Notes: generated by a model from the sequence alone, not told the origin. A stretch of DNA of 64,000 bases from Actinomadura parmotrematis (GCF_019458805.1 NZ_JAIBOA010000015.1:124001-188000), one strand, 5' to 3'; positions 16,659 to 25,261 are shown, counted from the stretch's first letter. Made by a program: numbers and translations.

Positions 16659-18002
16659 TTACACGTTGTTCCATGCGCGGACCGGCTGGCCGCTCTTCTT
16701 GGCCACCGGATTCCACAGCGCGACGAACTGCTTCTTGGCCGCCGTGGCGCGCTGCTCGGCCGCCGCCCGGCCGGGCGCGTGCCCCGCGTCCGGCTTCGGC
16801 TTGCCCTTGCAGTGCCGCTGCGCCTTCAGCGCCCACACCTGGAGCGCCTGGTCGACCTCCAGGGACGCCTGGTAGGACTCCTTCAGCCGGGCGCGCATCC
16901 GCTCGCCGTTCGGGGTCTCGTCGACCTCCAGCGCGGCGGTGCGGGCGAGCTGCGCCTTGCGGCGCTGCGCGACCCGCTGGAAGTCGCCGACCGACGCCGG
17001 CAGCGTCTTGCAGCTGCGCGCCGCGGCGAGCCCGTGGGTGAGCGCCTGGCGGGCGTCGGCGCTCGTGTTGAGCAGCGCGTTGACGGCCGCGGCCTGCTCC
17101 TTGGCGGCCTGCGACAGCGGCTTCTGCTGCGCCACCGGCCGCTTGCCGGTGGACGGGCTGGTCGCCTGCGCCTTCGGCTTCCCGCCGTCGTCGTCCTTGC
17201 TGAAGACGACGATGCCGACGGCGGCGACCGCGACGGCGACGAGCGCGCTCACGCCGATGAGGAGCGGCTTGCTGGGGCCGCCGCCGGACGGGCGCTGCTG
17301 CTGGAAGTCACCGGGCTGCTGGAAATCGCCCTGCTGGTGGAAATCGCCGGGCTGGCCGTAGGGCGGCATCCCGCCGCCCATGGGGGCGACCTGCGTGGCG
17401 TTCTGGTCGCCGGGCCGGCCCCACTGCTGCTGGCCGTTCCACTGGTCCTGCTGGGGGGCCCACTGCTGCTGCTGCTGCGGAGCGGCGCCCCAACCGTCGG
17501 CGGCCGGTGCCTGCTGGCCCCACTGCTGCTGGGTGGCGTCCGCGACGGGCGCGGCCATCGGCTGGGCCTGGCCCTGCGGCGTCCACTTCTGGGTGGCCTC
17601 GTCGGCGGGCGGCGCGGGCTGCGGCGTCCACTGCTGCGGGCCCGGCTCGGGCTCGGGCCGCCGCGGCTTGGCGTACCAGGAGTCGGGGACGATCGACTCC
17701 GGCTCCTGCTCCGCGCCGGCCTGGGCGCCCCACGCGGGCGGCGGGGGAACGGGCAGCGCGCCGGGGGCGGCCTGCCGCGCGGGCGGCTCGTCGTCGGCGC
17801 CGGGGTCGAACTTCCACGGCGCCGTGGACTCGGACTCGGAGTCGGGCGTCGCGGGCGCCGCGGGCGTCCAGGACGGCGGCGGGGGCGCGACGATCGTCCG
17901 GTCGCCGAGGCCGGGGGCGGCGGGGGCGCCGAGCGGCGCGTCGCAGTTCGGGCACGGGCCGACCGTTCCGGGCGTGTGAGTACCGCACGTCGGACACTGC
18001 AT
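16659..18002 (-). CDS. Zinc-ribbon, single-TM protein (paralogue 2)
   Basis: 447 residues with the same design as the protein encoded downstream: zinc ribbon (C3, C6, C17, C20), a long disordered linker, one transmembrane helix (about 246-267) and an outer helical domain with two cysteines (ARSCK and QRHCK). The linker is very rich in Gln, Pro and Trp, with short repeats such as QQQWGQQ and GDFQQ. The outer domains share R-x-x-QLART/A, an M-R pair and a final F-x-x-x-WN-x-x-A-K-x-G. The 100-bp gap to paralogue 1 on the same strand suggests one transcript. A DRTIVAPPPP stretch follows the ribbon. Function unknown. Confidence 0.76.
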   Translation of the reverse strand: MQCPTCGTHTPGTVGPCPNCDAPLGAPAAPGLGDRTIVAPPPPSWTPAAPATPDSESESTAPWKFDPGADDEPPARQAAPGALPVPPPPAWGAQAGAEQEPESIVPDSWYAKPRRPEPEPGPQQWTPQPAPPADEATQKWTPQGQAQPMAAPVADATQQQWGQQAPAADGWGAAPQQQQQWAPQQDQWNGQQQWGRPGDQNATQVAPMGGGMPPYGQPGDFHQQGDFQQPGDFQQQRPSGGGPSKPLLIGVSALVAVAVAAVGIVVFSKDDDGGKPKAQATSPSTGKRPVAQQKPLSQAAKEQAAAVNALLNTSADARQALTHGLAAARSCKTLPASVGDFQRVAQRRKAQLARTAALEVDETPNGERMRARLKESYQASLEVDQALQVWALKAQRHCKGKPKPDAGHAPGRAAAEQRATAAKKQFVALWNPVAKKSGQPVRAWNNV

Positions 18003-18430
18003 CAGCTCTGAACCTCGCCTTTGGTCGCCGCTACGCCCTCATGGCCCCGGCCCCGCGTCGCGGGCGGCCGGGCCGCCTCCGGGCCTCGCTCGCCCTCCGG
18101 CGGGTCGTCGTTCCCCGCAAACGAGCAGGGACCCCGACAAAGTACCTGGACGGCGCCCGCCGTGTGCGCCGCCCCGGGAAATCCGTCGCAAGATCGGGTT
18201 CGCGTCCGGCGGGACTCAGCACGCAATCATGGTTGGACGGTAATGGTCAAGATTGTCGGGAGTGACGGGTGGGGCGCCCCGCCGCCACGGTGTGCTGCCG
18301 GTGCCGGTGCGGCCCGCCCGGGATGTGATCCTCGTCCCATCGGCCGCACGGCCGCGGCCGCAGGCGCGGCGCGCGCGGCAGCGGATAGGCTCGGGGCTTC
18401 CCAGGCGCACAACCAGAGAAGACGGAGTCC
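18003..18430 (+). promoter_or_regulatory. 428-bp divergent intergenic region with murT promoter
   Basis: This gap separates the zinc-ribbon gene (minus) from murT (plus). A TAGGCT box at 18386-18391 is a plausible -10 for murT, giving a leader of about 30 bases with a GACGGAG ribosome binding site before the ATG. I saw no convincing small gene, riboswitch or strong operator in the rest. Confidence 0.4.
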
Positions 18431-19681
18431 ATGAGCGATCTTCCGCTGCGTTCGCAGCTGGCCGTCGCGCTCGGGCGGACGGCCGCGAAGATGTCCCGGC
18501 TCGCGGGCAAGGGCGACGGATCGGTGATCGGCGGCCGGATCGGCCTCCGGTTCGACCCCGAGCTGCTGACCCGCCTCGCCAAGGACCGCAACCTCGTCCT
18601 CGTTAGCGCGACCAACGGCAAGACGACGACGACCCGGCTGATCACCTCGGCGATGGCGCCGCTCGGGGAGGTCGCCACCAACGCGTTCGGCGCGAACATG
18701 CCGACCGGCCACGTGTCGGCGCTCGCGTCCGCCCCCGGCGCCCGCTACGGCGTGCTGGAGTGCGACGAGAAGTACGTCCCGATGGTGCTGGCCGAGACCG
18801 GCGCGAACGTCGTCGCGCTGATGAACCTCAGCCGCGACCAGATGGACCGCGCCGCCGAGATCTGGCTGCTCGCCGGCAAGTGGCGCAAGGCGCTGGAGAA
18901 GGCGCCGCAGACGCACGTCATCGCCAACTGCGACGACCCGCTCGTCACGTGGGGCGCGTCGTCGGCCAAGAGCGTGACGTGGGTCGCGGCGGGCCAGCAC
19001 TGGCGCGAGGACTCCTGGTGCTGCCCCGAGTGCGGCGGGCCGCTGGACCGGCGCGACACCGAGGAGGACAGCGACTGGCGCTGCCGCCAGTGCCACTTCT
19101 CCCGGCCGCGGCCCGACTGGTCGCTGCGCGGCGACCACGTCATCGACCCGCAGGGCCGCGCGATCCCGCTGGACTCCGTCCAGCTCCCGGGCCGCGCGAA
19201 CCGCTCGAACGCCGCGATCGCGCTCGCCGTCGTCGCGCAGTTCGGCGTCCCGCCCGAGCGGGCGCTGCCGCTGCTGGCGCAGGTCCGCTCGGTCGCCGGC
19301 CGGTACACCACCGTCGAGCACCAGGGCCGCTCGATCCGGCTGCTGCTGTCGAAGAACCCGGCGGGCTGGCTGGAGGCGTTCGACGTCCTCGCGCCCGCGC
19401 CCGGCCCGGTCGCCCTGTCGGTCAACGCGCAGGGGCCCGACGGCCGCGACACCTCCTGGCTGTGGGACGTGGACTACCGCATCCTGCGCGGCCGCCCGGT
19501 GTGGGTGACCGGCGAGCGCCGCATCGACCTCGCCGCCCGGCTGGAGGCCGCCGAGGTGTCCTTCACGGTGGTGGACGACATCGAGCAGGCCGTCCTGGCG
19601 GTCCCGCCCGGCCACCTGGACGTGATCGCCAACTACACCGCCTTCCAGGACATCCGAACGAGGTACGGCCGTGCCCTCTGA
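18431..19681 (+). CDS. murT: Lipid II isoglutaminyl synthase, MurT subunit
   Basis: 416 residues, Mur-ligase family. With GatD it amidates the D-glutamate of lipid II peptidoglycan precursor to D-isoglutamine, using ATP and glutamine-derived ammonia. The P-loop SATNGKTTTTRL is near residue 58. A zinc ribbon with C198-x2-C201 and a CRQC pair near 218-221 lies inside the central domain, as in other MurT proteins. The C-terminal DUF1727 region has the conserved DVDYRILRG and PPGHLDVIANYTAFQ. The next gene overlaps it by 11 bases, which is the standard murT-gatD arrangement. Confidence 0.95.
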   Translation: MSDLPLRSQLAVALGRTAAKMSRLAGKGDGSVIGGRIGLRFDPELLTRLAKDRNLVLVSATNGKTTTTRLITSAMAPLGEVATNAFGANMPTGHVSALASAPGARYGVLECDEKYVPMVLAETGANVVALMNLSRDQMDRAAEIWLLAGKWRKALEKAPQTHVIANCDDPLVTWGASSAKSVTWVAAGQHWREDSWCCPECGGPLDRRDTEEDSDWRCRQCHFSRPRPDWSLRGDHVIDPQGRAIPLDSVQLPGRANRSNAAIALAVVAQFGVPPERALPLLAQVRSVAGRYTTVEHQGRSIRLLLSKNPAGWLEAFDVLAPAPGPVALSVNAQGPDGRDTSWLWDVDYRILRGRPVWVTGERRIDLAARLEAAEVSFTVVDDIEQAVLAVPPGHLDVIANYTAFQDIRTRYGRAL

Positions 19682-20399
19682 CCGCATCAAGATCGTCTGG
19701 ATCTACCCGGACCTGCTGTCCACCTACGGGGACCAGGGCAACACGATCATGCTGGAGCGGCGCGCGGCGCTGCGCGGCATCCCGACCGAGACGGTGCACC
19801 TCCGCTCGGACGAGCCGGTCCCGCAGGACGGCGACATCTACCTGCTCGGCGGCGGCGAGGACCGCCCGCAGATCCTCGCCGCGCAGCGCCTCCGCAACGA
19901 CGGCGGCCTGAACAACGCCGCCGCGCGCGGCGCCGTCGTGTTCGCGGTGTGCGCCGGCTACCAGATCATCGGGCACGAGTTCGGCGGCGACGAGGGCCAG
20001 CAGCTGCCCGGCCTCGGCATCCTCGACATCCGCTCGGGCCGCGGGCAGCAGCGCGCCGTCGGCGAGGTCGTGGGCGATGTCGCGGCGGAGCTGAACGTGC
20101 CGCGCATCACCGGCTTCGAGAACCACCAGGGCGCCACCACCATCGGCCCGAACGCGCGGCCGCTCGCCAAGGTCGTCGCGGGCGTCGGCAACGGCGACGG
20201 GCAGGGCTTCGAGGGCGCCTACGCGGGCAAGGTGCTCGGCACCTACATGCACGGCCCCGCGCTCGTCCGCAACCCCGGCCTCGCCGACCTGCTGCTGCGC
20301 TGGGCCCTCGGCCACGAGATCGCCCCGCTGGACGACTCGTGGGCGGGCCGCCTCCGCGAGGAGCGCCTGAACGCCGTCCTGGCGGCGCAGCAGGGCTGA
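19671..20399 (+). CDS. gatD: Lipid II isoglutaminyl synthase, glutaminase subunit GatD
   Basis: 242 residues, a class I glutamine amidotransferase of the CobB/CobQ type. It supplies ammonia to MurT. The nucleophile is C94 in FAVCAGYQIIG and the catalytic histidine is in YMHGPAL near residue 193. IYPDLLSTYGDQGN at the N-terminus is typical of GatD. The GTG start lies inside the murT end, so the subunits are translationally coupled. A hairpin follows the stop. Confidence 0.95.
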   Translation: MPSDRIKIVWIYPDLLSTYGDQGNTIMLERRAALRGIPTETVHLRSDEPVPQDGDIYLLGGGEDRPQILAAQRLRNDGGLNNAAARGAVVFAVCAGYQIIGHEFGGDEGQQLPGLGILDIRSGRGQQRAVGEVVGDVAAELNVPRITGFENHQGATTIGPNARPLAKVVAGVGNGDGQGFEGAYAGKVLGTYMHGPALVRNPGLADLLLRWALGHEIAPLDDSWAGRLREERLNAVLAAQQG

Positions 20400-20404
20400 G
20401 CGTC

Positions 20405-20450
20405 CGCGCGTCGACGCCCGTCCCCGACGTCCGGGGCGGGCGTTCGCGCG
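20405..20450. terminator. Bidirectional terminator between gatD and the DsrE gene
   Basis: An inverted repeat with arms ACGCCCGTCCCC and GGGGCGGGCGT around GACGTCC (one bulge), flanked by matching CGCGCG on both sides. It fills the gap between two convergent genes. There is no T-tract, which is common for actinobacterial terminators. Confidence 0.6.
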
Positions 20451-20813
20451 TCAGTAGACGAGCGCCTGCGTGCCGTCCGTCAGGATCTCCTCGACGAACG
20501 TGGGCGCCCCGGCGATGCGGACGCCGTCCAGGACGTCGTCCGGGCCGATGTTCCGGCGGGCGGCGCACTGCGTGCAGAGCGTGACGCGCCCGGCCGACAG
20601 GAGGATGTCGAGGAGGTCGGGCAGCGGGGTGGCGTGCGCCAGGTCGAACTCGGCGGCGCGGCCGGGCAGCGCGAACCAGGCCGACTCGCCGGTCAGCCAG
20701 AGCGAGACCGGCACGCCGCTCGCCACGGCGGCGGCCGCCACCGTGAACGCCTGGTTGCACCGCTCCGGGGCGTCCGCTCCGGCCGTCACCTTGATCACCA
20801 GTGAACTCGCCAT
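20451..20813 (-). CDS. DsrE/F-like small protein
   Basis: 120 residues with the DsrE fold pattern: LVIKVTAGADAPERCNQAF (strand, loop, helix), AAASGVPVSLWLTGE, a central helix, then VTLCTQCAARR with two cysteines, and a final ILTDGTQALVY strand. Members of this family bind or pass on sulfane sulfur, or have unknown roles in actinobacteria. The partly conserved cysteines allow sulfur chemistry, but no sulfur relay partners are nearby. It starts 30 bp from a small plus-strand ORF. Confidence 0.72.
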   Translation of the reverse strand: MASSLVIKVTAGADAPERCNQAFTVAAAAVASGVPVSLWLTGESAWFALPGRAAEFDLAHATPLPDLLDILLSAGRVTLCTQCAARRNIGPDDVLDGVRIAGAPTFVEEILTDGTQALVY

Positions 20814-20843
20814 ACCCGCACCCTAGTTGGCTAGGCTGGCCCC

Positions 20844-20942
20844 GTGGGTGGCATGGTGAACGCCGGGATCATGGTGGTCGTCCTCGCACTGGTCGCCCTC
20901 GGCGCGGCCCTGCTGGTGCTGAGGCTGTCCCGCCTGAAATGA
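20844..20942 (+). CDS. Possible 32-residue membrane peptide
   Basis: GTG start, 32 codons, ending TGA at 20940-20942. It encodes one hydrophobic helix (IMVVVLALVALGAALLVL) with a basic end (RLSRLK). TAGGCT at 20832-20837 sits six bases before the GTG, as for leaderless actinobacterial genes. It overlaps the 3' end of the MFS gene on the other strand by 26 bases. Real coding is plausible but unproven: short hydrophobic frames also arise by chance opposite membrane-protein genes. Confidence 0.38.
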   Translation: MGGMVNAGIMVVVLALVALGAALLVLRLSRLK

Positions 20943-22083
20943 CGCCCGCGCCGCACCCGGCCACGGCGAGCAGCCCCGGCACCGCGAGCAGCGCGGCGCC
21001 CGCCGTCGCCATCGCCGCCACCGCGCCGCCGCCGAGCAGGCCCGCCACGGCCGGGACGGCCGGCTGCGCGACGCCCCAGCTCGATCCGAAGACGGCGAAC
21101 CAGCGCGGCCGCTCCGCCTCCGGCGCGAGGTCGGCGACCACCGACTGCCAGCGGCCGAGCAGCGTCCCGGCGACCGCGCCCCAGCCGAGGTGGGCCACGG
21201 CCGTCCAGCCCGCGCCGGGCGCGGCGGCGAGCGCCAGCGTGAGCGCGCCGAGCAGCACCGTTCCCGCCGCGAGGACCACCGCATGCGGGCGGCCCGCCAG
21301 GGGGCCCGCCAGGGGGGCCCGCCCGGCGGCGACCGCGAGCGGAGCGAGCAGCGCGGCGCCCGCCAGGTCGGCGCCGGGCAGCCAGCCGGGCGCGCCGCAC
21401 TGGAGCAGCAGCGCAGGCAGGAACATGAGCACACCCATGTACCCGTAGGCGAATGCCGTCCCCGCGAGGGTCAGCCGCAGGAGCGTCCCCGGTGGCCGCC
21501 ACCGCCGCCTCGCGGGCTCGGCCTCGGGCGGCGGGGTGCGGGGGAGCAGGGCGGCGGCGAGGGCGGCCGAGACGAGGCAGGACGCGGCGTCCATCACCAT
21601 GAGCCAGCGGACGCCGAGGGGGAGCAGCACGGCCGCCAGCAGCCCGGCGACGGCGCCCGCCGCCACCACCAGGGCGCTGAGGAGCTCGTAGGCGCGGTCG
21701 CGCACGGCGGGGTCGGGGGTGCGGGCGAGCATCTCCTGGGTCGCGGGCTCGTAGATCTCGAAGGCCAGCCCGACCAGGGCGGCCGCGCCCACGATCGCGG
21801 CGGGTCCGCGCGCCGCCGCGAGCAGCAGCATGGCCGCGCCCGTCGCCGCGAGCCCCGCGACGATCAGCGTGCGCGGCGCGTGGCGCGCGAGCAGCGCGCC
21901 GCCCGTCCAGCGCGAGGCGAGGGCGGCGACGCCGAACGCCGCCAGCGCGGCGGGCGCCGTCCGGGGACCGGCGAGCACCGCCAGGAACGCCATCGCGAGC
22001 GCGCCGACCTGGTTGGCCGCCCGCACCGCGAGCAGCGCGGGCACCTCGCGCGGCAACCGTTCCGCCCGCCCGCGCAGCACCAT
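20869..22083 (-). CDS. MFS transporter (MDR-type)
   Basis: About 404 residues from the ATG at 22083, which follows GGGGAAGG. The longer open frame upstream is a shadow. About twelve hydrophobic segments are visible, with VRAANQVGALAMAFLAVL as helix 1 and an ATQEMLARTPDPAVRDRAYEL loop typical of MFS drug-efflux proteins annotated as MDR family. Substrate unknown. The 203-bp gap upstream to the NUDIX gene should hold its promoter. The exact start is uncertain. Confidence 0.78.
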   Translation of the reverse strand: MVLRGRAERLPREVPALLAVRAANQVGALAMAFLAVLAGPRTAPAALAAFGVAALASRWTGGALLARHAPRTLIVAGLAATGAAMLLLAAARGPAAIVGAAALVGLAFEIYEPATQEMLARTPDPAVRDRAYELLSALVVAAGAVAGLLAAVLLPLGVRWLMVMDAASCLVSAALAAALLPRTPPPEAEPARRRWRPPGTLLRLTLAGTAFAYGYMGVLMFLPALLLQCGAPGWLPGADLAGAALLAPLAVAAGRAPLAGPLAGRPHAVVLAAGTVLLGALTLALAAAPGAGWTAVAHLGWGAVAGTLLGRWQSVVADLAPEAERPRWFAVFGSSWGVAQPAVPAVAGLLGGGAVAAMATAGAALLAVPGLLAVAGCGAGVISGGTASAPAGPRRGRPVRGRPP

Positions 22084-22286
22084 CACGCCTTCCCCGAGGT
22101 GGACGTCCCGAGCATGACATCCGCCTACGACATTCCTGGGCCTGCGCCGTCCACGTGCCGGGCCAGGCCTTCTCCGGCCGTGACCCGCCGCCTGTCGCGC
22201 CTGGCTGCGGCGTTCCAGCAGGGTGCGGGCGCGAGGTGCCGCGTACCGGGGTTGCGGCCGCTCGCGGGGCTTTCGTGGTCGCGGCG

Positions 22287-22880
22287 TCAGGCGCCGAGGC
22301 GGGGGTGGCGTTGCAGGAGGGCGCGGACGGGGGGCGTCACGGGGAGGGACAGGGCCTCGTCGGGAGTGAGCCACCGGGCGTCGCGGCCTTCTTCGCGGAC
22401 GGTCGCCGGGGTCGCGGCCGGGACGTCCGCGACGAACGCGTGCCAGCGGTGGGCGTCCGCGCCGCGCCAGCAGGAGTCGCCCGGCATGTCGGCGACCTCC
22501 AGCGGCCGCAGCCGGGACGCCGGGACGTGCAGGCCGGTCTCCTCGCGCAGCTCGCGGGACGCCGCCGCGGCCGGGTCCTCGCCGGCGTCCACGTGGCCGG
22601 CGGGGACCGTCCAGGCGTAGGGGTAGAGGGTCCGGTCGAACAGCAGCAGCCGCCCGTCGGCGCGGCGGACGAACACCCCGGCGGTCGCGTGCCAGTACTC
22701 GGCGTCCGGGCCGGTCCACCAGGCGAGGCCGGGGTCGACGCGGAGCACCCGCTCGTGCCGCTCGCCGCACGCCGCGCACTCCCAGGCGCCCGCCGCGGCG
22801 CGGGCGACGCGCTCGGCGCGGCAGTTCCAGCAGTAGTCGTGCGCCAGGCCGTCGTCGGGGACGGCGATGTCCAGCCTCAT
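22287..22880 (-). CDS. NUDIX hydrolase with zinc ribbon
   Basis: 197 residues from the ATG at 22880. An N-terminal zinc ribbon (CWNC and CAAC) precedes a NUDIX domain with a complete box: G-HVDAG-E-DPAAAAS-RELREETGL, the G-x5-E-x7-REUxEExGU pattern. Zinc ribbon plus NUDIX is the plan of NADH pyrophosphatases (NudC), but the SQPWPFPxS motif of NudC is absent and the N-terminal domain is short, so the substrate is open. It lies 26 bp downstream of the STAS gene on the same strand and may be co-transcribed with it. Confidence 0.83.
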   Translation of the reverse strand: MRLDIAVPDDGLAHDYCWNCRAERVARAAAGAWECAACGERHERVLRVDPGLAWWTGPDAEYWHATAGVFVRRADGRLLLFDRTLYPYAWTVPAGHVDAGEDPAAAASRELREETGLHVPASRLRPLEVADMPGDSCWRGADAHRWHAFVADVPAATPATVREEGRDARWLTPDEALSLPVTPPVRALLQRHPRLGA

Positions 22881-22906
22881 GACCGGCAACGTATCCGCCC
22901 GGTGCC

Positions 22907-23248
22907 TCAGTCCCCGGCGCCGGGCGTGGCGATCTCGACGGTGTCGACGATGCCGGTCATCTCGCAGATCCGCCGGACGGTCCCGTCCTCGGGCAGCCAC
23001 ACCGCCAGCGGCGTGCCGAGGACGCGCGCGCGGATGTGGGCGCGGGCGATGACCGAGATCCCGGCCGACGCGCAGAACTCGCAGGCGGTCAGGTCCAGGA
23101 CGAGGGCGGGGGCGCCGCCGTCGAGCAGGCCGACGGCCTGGGCGCGCAGCGCGTCGGCGTTGTCGAGGTCGACCTCGGCGGGGAAGGCCATCACCACCGC
23201 GTCGCGGGTCGTGCGGACGCGGGCCGGACCGGTGCGGGGATCGGTCAC
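22907..23248 (-). CDS. STAS-domain anti-sigma factor antagonist
   Basis: 113 residues from a GTG at 23248. STAS fold: VVMAFPAEVDLDNADALRAQ, then APALVLDLTACEFCASAGISV, where the serine before Ala-Gly-Ile is the usual phosphorylation site of SpoIIAA/RsbV-type proteins, then TPLAVWLPEDGTVRRI and a final strand. Such proteins release sigma factors by binding RsbW-like kinases. No kinase gene lies beside it; the nearest HATPase gene is at about 33.4 kb, and any link between them is speculative. Confidence 0.83.
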   Translation of the reverse strand: MTDPRTGPARVRTTRDAVVMAFPAEVDLDNADALRAQAVGLLDGGAPALVLDLTACEFCASAGISVIARAHIRARVLGTPLAVWLPEDGTVRRICEMTGIVDTVEIATPGAGD

Positions 23249-23378
23249 GCGCGATCTCTTTCGTTCCTGAGGGGCTCGTGTGGCGGCCGCGCTGCTGGAT
23301 CGTGGCGCGCCCGGATCCGGGCGGCCCGCTATGAGTCTGCCGCACCCCGCGCGACCGGGGCCACCGGGGTGCCGAAGG

Positions 23379-23912
23379 TCAGGCGTGGCGGGCGCGGAAG
23401 GCGGCGGCCTTGGCGCGGTTGCCGCAGCCGCGCATGTCGCACCAGCGGCGGGTGCGGCGGTGCGAGGCGTCCACGAACAGGCGGGTGCAGGGGTCGGCCT
23501 CGCACTCGCGGACGAGCGCGGTCTGCGGCCCGCCGAGCAGGTCGGCGGCGGCGCGGGCGGCGGCGGCGAGCGCGGCCGCCAGGTCGCCGGTGCGGACGAG
23601 CCCGTCCGGGGTGAGCCGGACGGCGGGCGGGGCGGGCTCGGCCGCCCGGTTGAGGACGTCCAGGTCGCCGGGGGCGTAGGGGGCGGCGGTGCGGGCGGCG
23701 GTGGCGAGGCCGTAGATCGCCTCGCGCAGCCGGCGGGCGTCCGCGAGGCCGGCGGCGGTGACCTCGGGCGCGGTGTCGAGCAGGCGGGCGTCGACGGTCC
23801 ACCGGGCGAGGTCGGCGGGCCCGGCGAGGAGGTCGATGCGGCGGCTGCGGCGGGCCCCGACCGTCCCGGCGAGGTCGAGGCCGAGGTTGCCGCTGACGAA
23901 GGTGAACTCCAT
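23379..23912 (-). CDS. CGNR zinc-finger transcriptional regulator (ABATE domain)
   Basis: 177 residues from the ATG at 23912. The N-terminus FTFVSGNLGLDLAGTVG and the following helical region match the ABATE ligand-sensing domain. The C-terminus holds RLFVDASHRRTRRWCDMRGCGNRAKAAAFRAR, a CGNR zinc finger (Cys in WCD and GCGNR plus the upstream CTRLF cysteine) that binds DNA. It is transcribed away from an MFS gene across 84 bp containing two inverted repeats and a good promoter. The usual logic is a repressor of itself and the carrier; this is inferred from layout. Confidence 0.88.
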   Translation of the reverse strand: MEFTFVSGNLGLDLAGTVGARRSRRIDLLAGPADLARWTVDARLLDTAPEVTAAGLADARRLREAIYGLATAARTAAPYAPGDLDVLNRAAEPAPPAVRLTPDGLVRTGDLAAALAAAARAAADLLGGPQTALVRECEADPCTRLFVDASHRRTRRWCDMRGCGNRAKAAAFRARHA

Positions 23913-23921
23913 CCGCCCATA

Positions 23922-23942
23922 GTAACCGTCTTGACAAGTTAC
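23922..23942. promoter_or_regulatory. Promoter-overlapping inverted repeat upstream of CGNR gene
   Basis: GTAAC and GTTAC arms separated by 11 bases enclose TTGACA (23931-23936), a perfect -35 box on the plus strand. A CACGAT -10-like box lies 18 bases further at 23955-23960. A regulator bound here would cover the -35 of the MFS gene and sit 9-30 bases before the CGNR start codon. Confidence 0.55.
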
Positions 23943-23961
23943 GTCCGCGCTCGCCACGATC

Positions 23962-23980
23962 TAACCGTTCCAGACGGTTA
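23962..23980. promoter_or_regulatory. Operator palindrome before the MFS gene
   Basis: TAACCGTTCCAGACGGTTA is a perfect 7-bp inverted repeat with a 5-bp centre. It lies just downstream of the -10 and 17 bases before the MFS ATG. GTAACCG near 23922 repeats one half-site. It is a strong candidate site for the divergently encoded CGNR regulator. Confidence 0.6.
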
Positions 23981-23996
23981 CTTGCGAGGGGGATCC

Positions 23997-25220
23997 ATGA
24001 CCGCACTGGTCACGCCCGGCACGGCGGTGCGCCGCTTCGGGCCGCGGCACCGCTGGACGGTGCTCGCCGTCGGGGTGGGCGCGCAGGCGAGCTTCGCGGC
24101 GATGTTCTCCGGCCTGCCCGTCACCGGCGTCCTGCTGCGCGCCGACTACGGCCTCACCACCGGCGCCCTCGGCCTCGTCCTCGGCTGCCTCGGGCTCGGC
24201 GTCGCGGCGTCCGACCTCGTGTGGGGGATGCTCACCGACCGCTTCGGCGACCGGAACATCCTGCTGACCGGCCTGTCCGCCACCGGCGTCCTGCTCGCGG
24301 CGATGGCGGCCGCCGCGACCCCGGGCGCCGGCGCCGGGACGGCCGCGCTCGCCGCCTGCCTGTTCGCCGCCGGGGCGCTCGGCGGCAGCGTCAACGGCGC
24401 GTCCGGGCGGGCGGTGATGACCTGGTTCGCCGACGACCGGCGCGGCCTCGCGATGAGCATCCGGCAGACCGCGATCCCGGCGGGCGGCGCCGTCGGCGTC
24501 GCCGTGCTGCCGCCGATCGCCGGGACGTGGGGCTTCGGTGCCGCCTACGCGACCCTCGCGGCGTTCTGCCTGCTCAGCGTCGGCGCCGTGGCGCGCTGGC
24601 TGCACGAGCCCGACCGGGCGGCGGGCACCGTCGCCCCGACGGCCGCCGGGCCGTCCCCGCTGCGCCGCCCCGACGTGTGGCGGGTCGTGCTCGCGGCCGC
24701 GCTGCTCACCGTGCCGCAGATGGCGGTGCTGTCCTTCACCGCGGTCTTCCTGCACGACGCGCGCGGCGCGGGCGGCGCGGTGGCCGCCGGGGTCGTGCTC
24801 GTCGCGCAGATCGGCGGCGGGGCCGCGCGGATCTGGAGCGGGCGCCGCACCGACCGGGGCGCGGACCGGCGGACGTTCATGCGCGCCATCGGCGTCCTCA
24901 CCGCCGTCGCCATGGCGGGCGCCGCTGTCCTCGCGGACGCGCCGCTGCCGCTCACCGCCGCCGCCCTCGCCGCCGGCGGGCTGCTCGCCAACGCCTGGCA
25001 CGGCGTCGCCTACACCGAGGCCGCCGTCCTGGCGGGCCCCGACCGGGCGGGCGCCGCGCTCGGCCTCGCCGGCACGACGATCTTCTCGGCGGCGTTCGTC
25101 ACCCCGCTCGCGCTCCCCGTCCTGCTGGACGCGACGTCGTGGCCGGCCGTCTGGGCGGCCGCCGCGCTCGCGCCGCTGCTCGCCGTCCCCCTGACCCCCC
25201 GCGCCGCCCGCCGGGCGTGA
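23997..25220 (+). CDS. MFS transporter
   Basis: 407 residues. The ATG at 23997 follows GAGGGGGAT. Twelve hydrophobic helices are apparent, and the loop after helix 2 is WGMLTDRFGDRN, the MFS A-motif (G-x-L-x-D-R-x-G-x-R). RRTDRGADRR marks the second-half copy. WFADDRRGLAMSIRQTAIPAGG is typical of organic-anion or nitrate/cyanate-like carriers, but the substrate is unknown. Regulation is probably by the divergent CGNR protein through the palindrome before the start. Confidence 0.87.
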   Translation: MTALVTPGTAVRRFGPRHRWTVLAVGVGAQASFAAMFSGLPVTGVLLRADYGLTTGALGLVLGCLGLGVAASDLVWGMLTDRFGDRNILLTGLSATGVLLAAMAAAATPGAGAGTAALAACLFAAGALGGSVNGASGRAVMTWFADDRRGLAMSIRQTAIPAGGAVGVAVLPPIAGTWGFGAAYATLAAFCLLSVGAVARWLHEPDRAAGTVAPTAAGPSPLRRPDVWRVVLAAALLTVPQMAVLSFTAVFLHDARGAGGAVAAGVVLVAQIGGGAARIWSGRRTDRGADRRTFMRAIGVLTAVAMAGAAVLADAPLPLTAAALAAGGLLANAWHGVAYTEAAVLAGPDRAGAALGLAGTTIFSAAFVTPLALPVLLDATSWPAVWAAAALAPLLAVPLTPRAARRA

Positions 25221-25261
25221 GCGCGCGCGATTCTGTCGGTGGCGGATGCGACAGTCGGACC

